A DNA stretch of 64,000 nt from Zoogloea sp. (GCF_023150065.1 NZ_JAKLLN010000006.1:124001-188000), one strand, 5' to 3'; counted from the first letter of the stretch, positions 49,802-60,653 are shown. Notes: generated by a model from the letters alone, not told the origin. Made by a program: numbers and translations.

Positions 49802-50469
49802 GCGGGCGGGTCCTCGAGCATGTAGCCCAGGCCGCGCACGGTGCGGATGCGCAGGCCGGCGGGCTCCAGCTTGGTGCGCAGTCGTGATACGTAAACTTCC
49901 ACGGCGTTCTCGCTCATGTCCTTGTCCCAGGTGCATACGGCGGCGACGATCCGCTCCTTGCTGAGCACCCGACCCGGATTATCGAGGAAGTACTGCAGGA
50001 TCGCCCACTCCCGTTGGGGCAGCTCCAGGGGCTGGTTTCCCAGCCAGGCCCGGTGGGCCTCCTCGTCGAGGACCAGGGGGCCGTATTCCCGGCGCAGCTT
50101 GCCCTGGCCCCGGCTGCGACGCACCAGGGCGTTGATGCGGGCGAGCAGTTCGACGGCAGCGAAGGGTTTGGTGAGGTAGTCGTCTGCCCCCAGGTTGAGC
50201 CCGCGCACCCGCTCGTTGAGGGCGTCCCGGGCGGTGAGCATGAGCACGTGGATGGGGTTGTGGCGGGCCCGCAGGCGGGTCAGCAGTTCCAGGCCGTCCA
50301 TGCCCGGCAGGCCGATGTCGAGGATCAGCAGATCGAACTTCTCGGCGGCCAGCGCCGCCTCGGCCAGCTCGGCGCTGCCCACGTAGTCGGCGGTGAAGCC
50401 GGCACCGCGCAGCAGCTGGGCCAGGCCGTCGGCGAGCAGGGGGTCGTCTTCGACGATGAGGATGCGCAT
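49798..50469 (-). CDS. OmpR/PhoB-family response regulator
   Basis: 223 residues with receiver Asp51 in LLILDIGLPGMDGLELL, Lys in YLTKPF and a C-terminal winged helix (ISENAVEVYVSRLRTKL-type, here MSENAVEVYVSRLRTKLEPA). It resembles the TctD/QseB/PmrA branch. It lies 23 bases downstream of the RND gene and overlaps the kinase gene, so it probably regulates the efflux operon upstream of it. Confidence 0.92.
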   Translation of the reverse strand: MRILIVEDDPLLADGLAQLLRGAGFTADYVGSAELAEAALAAEKFDLLILDIGLPGMDGLELLTRLRARHNPIHVLMLTARDALNERVRGLNLGADDYLTKPFAAVELLARINALVRRSRGQGKLRREYGPLVLDEEAHRAWLGNQPLELPQREWAILQYFLDNPGRVLSKERIVAAVCTWDKDMSENAVEVYVSRLRTKLEPAGLRIRTVRGLGYMLEDPPA

Positions 50470-50492
50470 GGTGAGGGCCTGGGTGAGTGCGG

Positions 50493-53400
50493 TCAGGGGG
50501 CCGGGTCCGGCGTGGGGGTGTCCTTGCCGCCGTAGCTGAGCAGCACGGGCAGGAGCAGCAGGGTGAAGATTGTCGCACTGACGATGCCGCCGACGATCAC
50601 CACCGCAAACGGGCGCTGGGTTTCGGAGCCGATGCCGTGGGACAGGGCCGCCGGCAGCAGGCCGAGGCCGGCCATCAGGGCGGTCATCACGATGGGGCGC
50701 AGGCGCAGCATTGCGCCGTCGAGGATGGCCTCGGTGCGGGGGGCGCCGCGACGGGCGATCTCCATGACCTGCTCCACCATGATCACGCCGTTCTGCACCG
50801 AGATGCCGGCCACCGCGATGAAGCCCACCGCCGCCGACACCGACAGGTGCAGGCCGGCCAGGCCCAGGCCGGCAAAGCCGCCGATCAGGGTGAAGGGCAC
50901 CATGGACAGCACCAGCAGGGCCGGGCGGATGTCGCGGAAGGCCCAGAACAGCAGGGAGAAGATCAGGCCCAGGGTGATGGGCACGATGAGCTTGAGGCGG
51001 CCCATGGCGCGCTGCTGGTTCTCGAACTGGCCGCCCCAGGTGATGGTGTAGCCGGCCGGCAGGGCCACCTCGGCGGCAACCTTGGCGCGGGCCTCGGCCA
51101 CGAAGCTGCCCTGGTCACGGCCACGCAAGTTGGCCTTGACGATCACGTTGCGGCTGCCGGCCTCGCGCTGGATGCGGGAGGCGCCCTGGCGCAGTTCAAC
51201 GTCGGCGAGATCGCCCAGGGGGATGCTGCCGTGGCCGCCGGGCAGGGCCACGGGGAGGTTGGCGATGTCGTCCACCTGGTCGCGGAACTGCGGGCCGAAA
51301 CGCAGGGTGACGTCGTAGCGCCGCTCACCGGCGTAGAAGGCGTTGACCGTGCTGCCGCCCAGGGCGGTCTGGATCATGGTGTTTACGTCGGTCACGTTGA
51401 TGTCGTAGCGGGCCAGGGCTTCCCGGCGCAGGCGGATGTCCACCTCGCTCTGGCCGCCGACGGGCAGGGCGGCCACGTCGGCGGAGCCCTCGATGCGATT
51501 CAGCACGCTGGCGATCTGCCGCCCCTTGGCTTCCAGCACGCTCAGGTCGGGGCCGAAGACCTTGACGGCGATCTCGCCCTTGGCGCCGGAGAGGGACTCC
51601 TCGACGCTGTCCTGGATCACCTGGGAGAAGTTGGTGGGCAGGCCGGGGATGGCCTCGAGGCGCCCGGACATGCTGTCCACCAGGGCGTCCTTGGTGGCGA
51701 AGCGCCACTCGCCGCGGGGTTTCAGGTCCACCAGTATCTCGATGTTGTTGGGGCCCTTGGGGTCGGTGCCGTCGTCGGGGCGGCCCACGTGGGTGATCAC
51801 CGCCTTGACCTCGGGGTAGGAGGAGACCACTTCGCGGACCTTGCGCTCGATGTCCTTGGTGTTGGTCAGCCCGGAAGACTGGGGCAGGCTGATGGTGAGC
51901 CAGATGTTGCCTTCGTCCAGCTTGGGCAGGAACTCGGAGCCGAGCAGCGGGGCCAGGCCCAGGGCCACCACTAGGCTGCCCACCGAGGCGGCCACCACCA
52001 GGCGGCGGCGGGCCTGCAGCCGCACCAGCAGGTCCCGGTAGCTTTCCTGTAGCTTGTGCAGCCAGGGGGACTCCTTCTCCGCCATGTCCTTGTTGAGGGC
52101 ATAGGAGAGCAGGGTGGGCACCAGGGTGAGGGTCAGGATCAGGCCGCCCAGCAGGGCGAAGGACAGGGTCAGGGCCACCGGGGTGAAGATGCGCCCTTCG
52201 ACCCGCTGGAAGGTGAAGATGGGCAGGAAGGCGACGATGATGATGGCCTTCGAGAACATGATGGGCGAGCCCAGCTCGATGCAGGTCTGCTTGAGGGCGT
52301 GGATGCGCCGGCCGTAGGGCGAGGCGATGCCGTGGTGTTCGCTCTGGGCCTCCATGGCCAGGCGCACCATCAGGGCTTCGACCATCACCACCGCGCTGTC
52401 GATGATGACGCCGAAGTCCACCGCCCCCAGGGAGATGAGGTTGGCCGACACGCCCATGGCGTGCATCAGGATGAAGGCGAACAGCAGGGACAGCGGGATG
52501 ACCGCGGCCACGATGACGGCCGCCCGCAGGTTGCGCAGGAAGGCCAGCAGGATGCCGGTGACCAGCACCGCGCCGACCAGCAGGTTCTCCGCCACGGTGG
52601 CGACGGTGTGGCCGATGAGCTCGGTGCGCTGGTAGATGGGGAGGATCCGGTAGCCTTCCGGCAGGCGGGCATTGACCTCATCCACCTTGGCGTGCAGGGC
52701 TTCGACGATCTTGGCGGCGTTGCCGCCCTTGGTCATCTGCACGATGCCCTCGATCACGTCGTCCCGGTCGTTGAAGGCGACGATGCCCGAGCGGGGGCGG
52801 AAGCCGTAGGCCACCTCGGCCACGTCGCTGATGCGCACCGGCTTGCCTTCCCGGGCCACCACCACCACGTCACGCACGTCGTCGAGGCTCTGGAACAGGC
52901 CCAGGGTGCGGATCACCAGGGCCTCGTCGCCCCGCCGCAGCAGGCCGCCGCCGCCGTTGGCGCTGGCGCTGGCGAGGGCCTGGCTCACGTCGTCCAGGCT
53001 TACCGAGTACTTGCGCAGCAGCTCGGGCTCGATGCGCACCTGGACTTCGCGGATCGCGCCGCCAAAGCTCACCACGTCGGCGATGCCGGGCACCATGCGC
53101 AGGGCCGGGCGCACCGTCCAGTCCTGGATGGCGCGGGTCTCCTCGCGTTCGGCGGTGGGGGGCGCCTCGAGCACGTAGCGGTAGATCTCGCCGACGGCGG
53201 TGGTGAGGGGCGCGAGCACCGGCTGGGCGCCCGGGGGCAGGCTGATGTTCTGCAGGCGCTCCAGCACCTGCTGGCGGGCAAAGTAGTCGCCGGTCTTGTC
53301 GTTGAAGGTGAGGGTGACCACCGACAGGCCGGTGATGGACACCGAGCGCAGCTGGGTCATGCCGGGCACGCCGCTCATCTCCCGTTCGATGGGCAGGGAG

Positions 53401-53594
53401 ATGGTGCGCTCCACCTCCTCCGGCGCCACGCCGATGGCCTGGGTGACCACCTGGACCTGGACGTCCTGCACGTCGGGGAAGGCCTCGATGGAGATCTGGT
53501 TGACCGCGTAGAGGCCGTAGCCGAGGAGGGCCAGGGCGGCGATCAGGATGAAGGCGCGCTGGCGCAGGGCGAGGGTGATGAGGGTGTCGAACAT
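50493..53594 (-). CDS. CzcA/CusA-type heavy-metal RND efflux pump
   Basis: 1033 residues from ATG 53594, in front of the first membrane helix (MFDTLITLALRQRAFILIAA). Twelve membrane segments and two large periplasmic loops fit RND pumps. The proton-relay motif in TM4 reads VDFGVIIDSAVVMVEALM, holding the D-D-E triad but DSA instead of the DGA seen in CzcA. The metal-type periplasmic entry FNDKTGDYFARQQVLERLQ and EKVR-like regions are of the HME family. It makes an inner-membrane pump for divalent metals such as Zn, Co, Cd or Ni; the substrate cannot be read from the motif alone. Confidence 0.9.
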   Translation of the reverse strand: MFDTLITLALRQRAFILIAALALLGYGLYAVNQISIEAFPDVQDVQVQVVTQAIGVAPEEVERTISLPIEREMSGVPGMTQLRSVSITGLSVVTLTFNDKTGDYFARQQVLERLQNISLPPGAQPVLAPLTTAVGEIYRYVLEAPPTAEREETRAIQDWTVRPALRMVPGIADVVSFGGAIREVQVRIEPELLRKYSVSLDDVSQALASASANGGGGLLRRGDEALVIRTLGLFQSLDDVRDVVVVAREGKPVRISDVAEVAYGFRPRSGIVAFNDRDDVIEGIVQMTKGGNAAKIVEALHAKVDEVNARLPEGYRILPIYQRTELIGHTVATVAENLLVGAVLVTGILLAFLRNLRAAVIVAAVIPLSLLFAFILMHAMGVSANLISLGAVDFGVIIDSAVVMVEALMVRLAMEAQSEHHGIASPYGRRIHALKQTCIELGSPIMFSKAIIIVAFLPIFTFQRVEGRIFTPVALTLSFALLGGLILTLTLVPTLLSYALNKDMAEKESPWLHKLQESYRDLLVRLQARRRLVVAASVGSLVVALGLAPLLGSEFLPKLDEGNIWLTISLPQSSGLTNTKDIERKVREVVSSYPEVKAVITHVGRPDDGTDPKGPNNIEILVDLKPRGEWRFATKDALVDSMSGRLEAIPGLPTNFSQVIQDSVEESLSGAKGEIAVKVFGPDLSVLEAKGRQIASVLNRIEGSADVAALPVGGQSEVDIRLRREALARYDINVTDVNTMIQTALGGSTVNAFYAGERRYDVTLRFGPQFRDQVDDIANLPVALPGGHGSIPLGDLADVELRQGASRIQREAGSRNVIVKANLRGRDQGSFVAEARAKVAAEVALPAGYTITWGGQFENQQRAMGRLKLIVPITLGLIFSLLFWAFRDIRPALLVLSMVPFTLIGGFAGLGLAGLHLSVSAAVGFIAVAGISVQNGVIMVEQVMEIARRGAPRTEAILDGAMLRLRPIVMTALMAGLGLLPAALSHGIGSETQRPFAVVIVGGIVSATIFTLLLLPVLLSYGGKDTPTPDPAP

Positions 53595-53604
53595 GGGGGC
53601 GGCC

Positions 53605-54759
53605 TCAGCGGGAGTTGCTGGCCAGCTCGGCGTTGAGCAGCAGGGCGCCGACACTCACCACCTTGTCACCGGGCTTCACGCCGCTCCACACGTAGGCGTT
53701 GCTGCGGGTCTGTACGGCGAGGCTGACCTCGCGCTTCTCGAAGACGCCGGGCTCACGCTCCACAAAAACGTAGTTCTTGACCCCCTCCACCAGCAGGGCG
53801 GTGGTGGGGATGCGCGGCAGCTCCTGCTTGGCGTCGGCCAGGATGCCGACCTTGGCGTACATCTCGGGCTTGAGCAGACCCTCCCGGTTGTCCACCGCCA
53901 CCCGGGCCTGGACGCGGCGGGTCTGCGGGTCGAGGGTCGGGGCCACGCGGACGATCTTGCCCTCGAAGCTGCGGTGGGGGTAGGCGGAGACTTCCACGCT
54001 GGCCGACTTGCCCATGGTCACGACGGGCAGGTCGCGCTCGGGCACATCCACCAGCACCGACAGGCGGTTCATGTCGGTGACTACGAAGAGGGGCTCGTCC
54101 CGGTCGGTGCGGATCTCCATGCCCGGGTTGATCTGGCGGGTGGCGACGATGCCGGCGATGGGGGTGCGCAGGGCGTAGTGCTGGCTGCCGCTGTCGGCCT
54201 TGCCGCCGGGGGCCAGGTTGGCGAGGCGCAGGCGGGCCCGTTCGGCTTCGGCCTGGGCTTGGCGGGATTCGGCTTCGGCGGTTTCCAGGTCGCGGCGGGC
54301 GATGACCTCGGCCTCGAACAGGCTGCGGGCCCGGGCCAGGGCGGACTGTTTCTGGCGGGCGTCGGCCTGGGCCTTGGCCAGGTCGGCGGCGGCGGTGCCC
54401 AGCTCGGGGGCATCGAGCACGGCCAGCACTTCGCCGGCCTTCACGGCGTCGCCCACGTTGGCACGGATCTCCACCACCCGCCCGGCGATGGGGGCAAAGA
54501 CGCGTGCGGTGGCGTTCTCGTCGTAGGCCACCCGGGCGGCCAGGGGCTCGTCCATGGGCACCGGGGCGATCTCGGTACGCTCGACCTTCAGCTGGGCCAG
54601 CTGGGGGGCGGCGGTGGGGAAGCGCAGCACCCCGGGCTCGGCGGAGGGGCGCTGGATGGCCGGCTCCTCGGGCTTGTCGGGGGTAGCCGGGCGCTGGGCG
54701 TACCAGGCGCTTCCGGCGATGAGGGCGGCGATCAGGGCGATGAGCAGGGGGCGTTTCAT
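53605..54759 (-). CDS. Periplasmic adaptor of the metal efflux pump (CzcB-like)
   Basis: 384 residues with an N-terminal membrane anchor (PLLIALIAALIAGSAWYAQ). The barrel/lipoyl half-motifs RVVEIRANVGDAVKAGEVLA and YALRTPIAGIVATRQINPGM flank an alpha-helical hairpin, and the C-terminal KYVFVE-like strand is NYVFVEREPGVFEKREV. No His-rich metal-binding extension is present, unlike Cupriavidus CzcB. Its ATG overlaps the outer-membrane channel stop by ATGA (54759-54756). Confidence 0.9.
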   Translation of the reverse strand: MKRPLLIALIAALIAGSAWYAQRPATPDKPEEPAIQRPSAEPGVLRFPTAAPQLAQLKVERTEIAPVPMDEPLAARVAYDENATARVFAPIAGRVVEIRANVGDAVKAGEVLAVLDAPELGTAAADLAKAQADARQKQSALARARSLFEAEVIARRDLETAEAESRQAQAEAERARLRLANLAPGGKADSGSQHYALRTPIAGIVATRQINPGMEIRTDRDEPLFVVTDMNRLSVLVDVPERDLPVVTMGKSASVEVSAYPHRSFEGKIVRVAPTLDPQTRRVQARVAVDNREGLLKPEMYAKVGILADAKQELPRIPTTALLVEGVKNYVFVEREPGVFEKREVSLAVQTRSNAYVWSGVKPGDKVVSVGALLLNAELASNSR

Positions 54760-56003
54760 GGAGTGGCTCCGGCCAGGCGCAGCATCAGGGCTGCGCGGGC
54801 GAGATCGGCGCGGGCCTGGATGGTTTCGATCCGGGCGGCGCGCAGGTTGCGTTGGGTGTCGAGGTAGTCGGTGAGGCTCATGCCGCCCTTCTGGATGGCG
54901 GTGTCGGCGCCCTTGCCGGCCCGTTCGGCGGCGGGCAGCACTACGTCGCGGACACGGGTGAGGCGGACCGCGGCGGCGTCGCGGCTGGCCCGCAGCCGGG
55001 CGGACTCGCTGTCGGCGGCGCTGCGGGTGGCCTTGAGCTGGGCTTCGGCAGAGAGGTAGTCGGCCTCACTGCGGGCGATGTCGCCCCGGTAGTCGTTGCC
55101 GATGAACAGGGGCACCGAGATGCTGAGGCCGATGGCGTTGGTGGTGTAGGCGTTGTTGCCGCTGGCCGGGGTGCGTTCGTACTGGGCGCCCACGGCCACG
55201 TCGCGGGTACGCTGGGCGCGGGCGAGTTCGCGCAGGGCGTCGGCCTGGGCGACGCGGCTGCGGGCTGAGGCCACGTCGGGGCGCTCACCTTCGCCGGCGG
55301 GGGCGTTGGGGGCTTCGTCTCCCGGCCAGTCGTCGGAGGTGCTCAGGCTGGCGGCCGGCAGACGGTTGCCGAGGAGTTCGGCCAGGGCGATGCGGGCGTG
55401 GTTGAGGGCCAGCTCGGCCTGGGCTGCATCGTTGGCGACGCGGGCGGCGTCGGCGGCAAAGCGGGCCACGTCCATGCCGGGGAGGTCGCCGGCCCGGCCG
55501 CGCAGTTCGGCGGCGCTGGCGGCCCGCTGGGCCAGAGTGGCGTTTTCGGCAGCGATGCGGCTGGTCTCCCGGGCGGCGCGCAGGTCGATCCAGCGGCTGG
55601 CCAGCTCCATGCGCGCCATGCGGATGGTGTTGTCGAGGTCGAGGCGGGTGGCGGACAGGTCGTGGCCGGCGGCGCGCAGGCGGATGTCGCGCTTGTCACC
55701 CCGTTCGAAGAGCTGACTGATGCCGATGGTGTTCTCGGTGGGCTGGCGCCAGAAGCTGCCGCTCCCCTGCTGGCCGGGGTCGGTGCTGGTGATGCCCAGG
55801 CTGAGCTGGGGGTTGGGGCGGGCGCCGGCCATGTCGATGCCGGCCCGGGCTCCGGCGACCGCGGCGCGGGCCTGGAGGATGGCCGGGTTGGCCTCGAGGA
55901 GCAGGGCGTCGGCCTCCTGAAGGCCGAGGGAGGTGCTGGTCTGTGCCAGGCAGGCTGCCGGCACAAGCCAGCTGGCCAGCAGCAGTCGGAAGGATGTGCG
56001 CAT
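54756..56003 (-). CDS. Outer-membrane efflux channel (TolC/CzcC family)
   Basis: 415 residues with a signal peptide (LLLASWLVPAACLA-QTS). Two helical repeats with LQEADALLLEANPAILQARA and MSLTDYLDTQRNLRAARIET are typical of TolC-family channels. It is the first gene of the OMF, adaptor, RND, regulator, kinase run, in CzcC-B-A order. The 95-base gap before it, after the GTPase gene, should contain the promoter. Confidence 0.9.
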   Translation of the reverse strand: MRTSFRLLLASWLVPAACLAQTSTSLGLQEADALLLEANPAILQARAAVAGARAGIDMAGARPNPQLSLGITSTDPGQQGSGSFWRQPTENTIGISQLFERGDKRDIRLRAAGHDLSATRLDLDNTIRMARMELASRWIDLRAARETSRIAAENATLAQRAASAAELRGRAGDLPGMDVARFAADAARVANDAAQAELALNHARIALAELLGNRLPAASLSTSDDWPGDEAPNAPAGEGERPDVASARSRVAQADALRELARAQRTRDVAVGAQYERTPASGNNAYTTNAIGLSISVPLFIGNDYRGDIARSEADYLSAEAQLKATRSAADSESARLRASRDAAAVRLTRVRDVVLPAAERAGKGADTAIQKGGMSLTDYLDTQRNLRAARIETIQARADLARAALMLRLAGATP

Positions 56004-56098
56004 GCCATGCGGACCGGATTGAACAGGCCTGCAGTCTAGGAAGGCATCCTGTCGATGACCTGAATGATTTCTTGCATCAAGCTTGCGGTCGGCCCGGT

Positions 56099-56590
56099 TC
56101 AGGCCTGGGGTGTGACATCGAGCACGCTGAGGGCCGCCTCGATCAGCAGGCAGACGTCACGCCTGTTGCGTGGATCGACGGCAAAGACCGGGACGCAGCC
56201 GAAGCCGGCGTGCTCCAGTTCATGCTGGTAGTCGCCCAGACGCAGGTCGCCGCCCAGGTCGCAGTGGGTGATGCCGACGGCGACGGCGGTGCTGCGGATG
56301 AAGCGGCTGAAGGCGCCGAGGTGGAAGTGGAGCTGCCCCAGGGCGTCGGGCTGGCTGTTGTCGATGAGCAGGATCAGGGCAATGGCGCCTTCGCTGAGCT
56401 GCTCCCACCTGAAGTCGAAGCGCGTCTGGCCGGGGGGGCCGTACAGGTGGAGGGTGCTGCCGTCGTCCAGGGTGATGGCGCCGTAGTCGATGGCCGCGGT
56501 GGTGCAGGGCGGCATATCGCTGGCCGAGGTGATGGCGGTGGTCTTGCCTGCACCAGGCGGGCCGCCGAAGAGGAGCTTGGCGTGGCTCAC
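56099..56590 (-). CDS. Small GTPase of the COG2229/CvnD-like family
   Basis: 163 residues. G1 is GGPPGAGKTTAI at ~8-18, G3 is LYGPPGQTRFDFRWEQL (the family form is LFGTPGQxRFxF), and G4 is THCDL in VGITHCDLGGDL. These bacterial Ras-like GTPases are related to MglA, the SRP receptor beta subunit and Streptomyces CvnD, which act as signalling switches in polarity or regulatory complexes. The gene begins 15 bases after the pseudo-receiver gene and forms an operon with it. No roadblock (MglB) partner gene is present in the window. Confidence 0.82.
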   Translation of the reverse strand: MSHAKLLFGGPPGAGKTTAITSASDMPPCTTAAIDYGAITLDDGSTLHLYGPPGQTRFDFRWEQLSEGAIALILLIDNSQPDALGQLHFHLGAFSRFIRSTAVAVGITHCDLGGDLRLGDYQHELEHAGFGCVPVFAVDPRNRRDVCLLIEAALSVLDVTPQA

Positions 56591-56605
56591 CGCTGCGCTC
56601 CGCGG

Positions 56606-57811
56606 TCAGTCCGGGCCGAGGTCGTCCTGACGGGGGCCGAGGATCTTGCCGAACAGGCGCTTGAGACGCCCGGGAGGGGGAAGCATCGTGGGGATGGCCG
56701 CCGGCTGCATCGGCGTGAGGCGCGGGCCGCCGGGTGTCGCCGGGGGGGCGATCTGCTCCACATGCCCCAGGGCTGCGCAGGCGCTGTAAAAGGCGAAGAC
56801 GTAACGCTGGGGGATGCCCAGGGTGCGCACCGTGTCACGCAGGCTCAGGCTGCTGCGCGACCACAGGCCGGCAATCCGCATGGCTTCGGGGGGCACCGCC
56901 AGACGGGTCAGGTTGGGCCAGTTCTTGAGGCGGATCGGGTATTCCAGGCTGGTGCCCCGGGGCAGGCGCCCGCGGGAGGCCCACAGGGCCAGGTCCCATT
57001 CGAGCCCTTCCAGCTGGCGGGGGCTCGCGCCTTCGGGGAAGGCGGTGTCCGGAGCCTGGCTGGCCATGTGCAGGGTGCCGCGGGTGGGCAGCTGGGCCAG
57101 GGCGCGCAGGGCGTTGGGGCTGCGCGCCGTCCATGCCCGGCCGTCGCGAGGGTCGAGCACCAGGGCGGCGCCGCTGGCATCGTCGATGCGCACCGGGCGG
57201 CCGATCTCCCGGGCGTGGGCGATGGCGCGTGCCACCAGACCCTGAAGGAAATGTTCGGGTGCGTAATAGATTGCGGCCCGTGATACCGGGTCATCCAGGT
57301 CGGCGTCGGGCAGGGAGCCGACATGCAGCGTCACCAACCGGGCTTCGATGCGGCGCAGCAGGCTGACCGGGTCGGGGGCCGGGTCGCGCAGGGCGTCGAG
57401 GGCGCTCTCGTCGGGGATGGAGTCGACGGTACCGGCCCGTTCGTCGGCGGCATCCGGCAACTCCATACCCTCCTCCGAGCTGGATGCGGGCAGCAGCCCC
57501 CGGACCTTTTCCAGGGCCGCCGAGAAGGCCGCCAGACCGACCGGCTTGGCGACTTCGACAGTCAGCGGATCAGGCTGCTGGCCGGGAGCCTGGGTGGTGA
57601 CGATCAACGGCCGGGTGGGGTAGAGCATGCGATGCCCGGCCAGCAGGTAGGGGCCGAGGTCGTTGTCCACGTCGATGAAGGCCACGTCGGCGGTGTCTTC
57701 CGCGGCGATCCGGCAGGCCCCCGGGCCCACCCGCGACAGGAAGATCTCGAAGGCGTAGAGCGCCCGGTTGTCCATGCCGGAGTGACACAGGCGGAGCGTG
57801 GTGGTGGCCAT
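56606..57811 (-). CDS. Unknown protein with degenerate receiver-like N-terminus, partner of the small GTPase
   Basis: 401 residues from ATG 57811, with AGGGAGAA upstream. Residues ~1-115 show a receiver-like strand order, with AFIDVDND at the usual phospho-Asp strand and EVAKPVGLAAFSAALEKVRG at the Lys-Pro/helix-5 position, but the acidic pair after strand 1 is missing (LRLCHSG), so phosphorylation is doubtful. Residues ~150-350 form a conserved-looking domain of unknown type (RLVTLHVGSLPDADLDDPVS, YPIRLKNWPNLTRLAVPPEA, TLGIPQRYVFAFYSACAALG). The C-terminus is Pro-rich then basic. The protein probably controls or is controlled by the GTPase encoded next. Confidence 0.65.
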   Translation of the reverse strand: MATTTLRLCHSGMDNRALYAFEIFLSRVGPGACRIAAEDTADVAFIDVDNDLGPYLLAGHRMLYPTRPLIVTTQAPGQQPDPLTVEVAKPVGLAAFSAALEKVRGLLPASSSEEGMELPDAADERAGTVDSIPDESALDALRDPAPDPVSLLRRIEARLVTLHVGSLPDADLDDPVSRAAIYYAPEHFLQGLVARAIAHAREIGRPVRIDDASGAALVLDPRDGRAWTARSPNALRALAQLPTRGTLHMASQAPDTAFPEGASPRQLEGLEWDLALWASRGRLPRGTSLEYPIRLKNWPNLTRLAVPPEAMRIAGLWSRSSLSLRDTVRTLGIPQRYVFAFYSACAALGHVEQIAPPATPGGPRLTPMQPAAIPTMLPPPGRLKRLFGKILGPRQDDLGPD

Positions 57812-58087
57812 GACGGACGTTCTCCCTGGGTGGAGTGGGCGGCGCGGCGCGGTGCCTGGCCTGGCCCAGACGGTGTGGGCGATCTGCATTGCGCCCGTGC
57901 GCACTCGGGGCCTGTGGGTGCATTGCAGTCTGTCGGAACCTATTTTATGCCGTTTGACCCAAGGGCGGGTGTTGATTTAGATATTTTTGATGTTTGTACG
58001 GTTTTTGACAAAGCCGGGGGAGGAATGCTGCCCGCTGCAGGCAGGCCCGACTCTGCCGGGGGCAAAAAAGAATCGATCCGGGCGCAC
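57812..58087. other. AT-richer gap between GTPase operon and groESL
   Basis: This stretch contains no gene. Its middle (57930-58015) is far more AT-rich than the surroundings and should hold the minus-strand promoter of the pseudo-receiver/GTPase operon. I could not find convincing hexamers. Further right, GC-rich palindromic-looking sequence leads to the groES promoter. Confidence 0.5.
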
Positions 58088-58115
58088 TTGAAAAGGTCAC
58101 GGCTCGCCCCTATTA
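58088..58115 (+). promoter_or_regulatory. Putative sigma-32 heat-shock promoter of groESL
   Basis: CTTGAAA (58088-58094), 13 bases, CCCCTATT (58108-58115); the sigma-32 consensus is CTTGAAA-N13/14-CCCCATNT. It lies immediately before the CIRCE element, so groESL appears to be under both positive (RpoH) and negative (HrcA) heat-shock control. Confidence 0.75.
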
Positions 58116-58116
58116 T

Positions 58117-58143
58117 TAGCACTCGTTGGCGGTGAGTGCTAAC
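58117..58143 (+). promoter_or_regulatory. CIRCE operator (HrcA-binding site)
   Basis: TTAGCACTC, 9 bases, GAGTGCTAA: a perfect 9-9-9 match to the CIRCE consensus. It overlaps the expected transcription start and lies ~97 bases upstream of groES. Confidence 0.95.
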
Positions 58144-58240
58144 AGCAGCCCCGCCACCCGAAGCCGGCGTACAGGTCGGCCAAACTATTTACCGAGTCGG
58201 GCACATTTGCCCGGTGTTGAACCGAGTAGGAGAGCACTAC

Positions 58241-58531
58241 ATGAAAATCCGTCCCTTGCATGATCGCGTGATCGTCAAGCGTGTTGAAGCCGAGCGCACC
58301 ACCTCCAGCGGCATCGTCATCCCCGACTCCGCCGGCGAGAAGCCCGATCAGGGCGAGATCCTGGCTGTCGGCAACGGCAAGATCCTTGAGAACGGCGAAG
58401 TCCGCAAGATGGATGTGAAGGTGGGCGACCGCGTCCTGTTCGGCAAGTACGCCGGCCAGACCGTCAAGGTCGACGGCCAGGAACTGCTGGTCATGCGTGA
58501 AGAAGACATCATGGGCGTGGTCGAGGCCTGA
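58241..58531 (+). CDS. groES: Co-chaperonin GroES
   Basis: 96 residues from ATG 58241 with TAGGAGAG upstream; the open frame reaches further upstream into the CIRCE region but that part is untranslated leader. The sequence has the full GroES pattern: [18 protein letters not shown], the mobile loop [20 protein letters not shown], and the terminal [16 protein letters not shown]. It caps GroEL during ATP-driven folding. Confidence 0.99.
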   Translation: MKIRPLHDRVIVKRVEAERTTSSGIVIPDSAGEKPDQGEILAVGNGKILENGEVRKMDVKVGDRVLFGKYAGQTVKVDGQELLVMREEDIMGVVEA

Positions 58532-58567
58532 GCCTCTGCTTCCCTGATCTTCCCCCATCCGCTTTAA

Positions 58568-60241
<1,674 letters not shown>

Positions 60242-60268
60242 TTTCTGCCCGGACCTCATCGTCCCCGG

Positions 60269-60294
60269 AAAACCCCGCTTCGGCGGGGTTTTTC
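60269..60294 (+). terminator. Rho-independent terminator of groESL
   Basis: AACCCCGC-TTCG-GCGGGGTT followed by T-rich sequence, 30 bases after the groEL stop. Confidence 0.93.
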
Positions 60295-60415
60295 ATTTTT
60301 GGCGGCATATTTGAGGATGTGCGGCCATCATGCCCCGGGAGTGCTCGCCAAGCCGGTCGTTTCGGTTTATAAATCGTCACATACCAATAAAGCAGTAGCC
60401 AGTGGGAGGGGAGAG

Positions 60416-60607
60416 ATGATCAAGGCGACCTTGACGGGGCAGCGCCTCGTTGCGTTGTTCCTGCTCGGCTGGGTGGTGATCAACTACCCGGTCCTGTCCG
60501 TGTTCGATGTGGACCGCTCCTGGTTCGGCGTTCCCTCCCTGTATCTCTACGTATTTGGCGTGTGGGCGGCGGTGATCGCGCTGATGGCCTGGATCATCGA
60601 GCGCTAG
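60416..60607 (+). CDS. Small two-helix membrane protein upstream of the SLC5-kinase gene
   Basis: 63 residues from ATG 60416, with GGGAGGGGAGAG directly before it. Two membrane helices are visible (QRLVALFLLGWVVINYPVL; LYLYVFGVWAAVIALMAWII), separated by SVFDVDRSWFGVPS, leaving charged WIIER at the C-terminus. It lies 46 bases before the SLC5/kinase gene, and its position and topology resemble the small proteins that accompany sodium/solute symporters. It may be an accessory subunit of that sensor; function otherwise unknown. Confidence 0.75.
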   Translation: MIKATLTGQRLVALFLLGWVVINYPVLSVFDVDRSWFGVPSLYLYVFGVWAAVIALMAWIIER

Positions 60608-60653
60608 GGGGCACCATGATGCGTTGCGACCCCTGCCCGGGCGAGCTGCGTCC

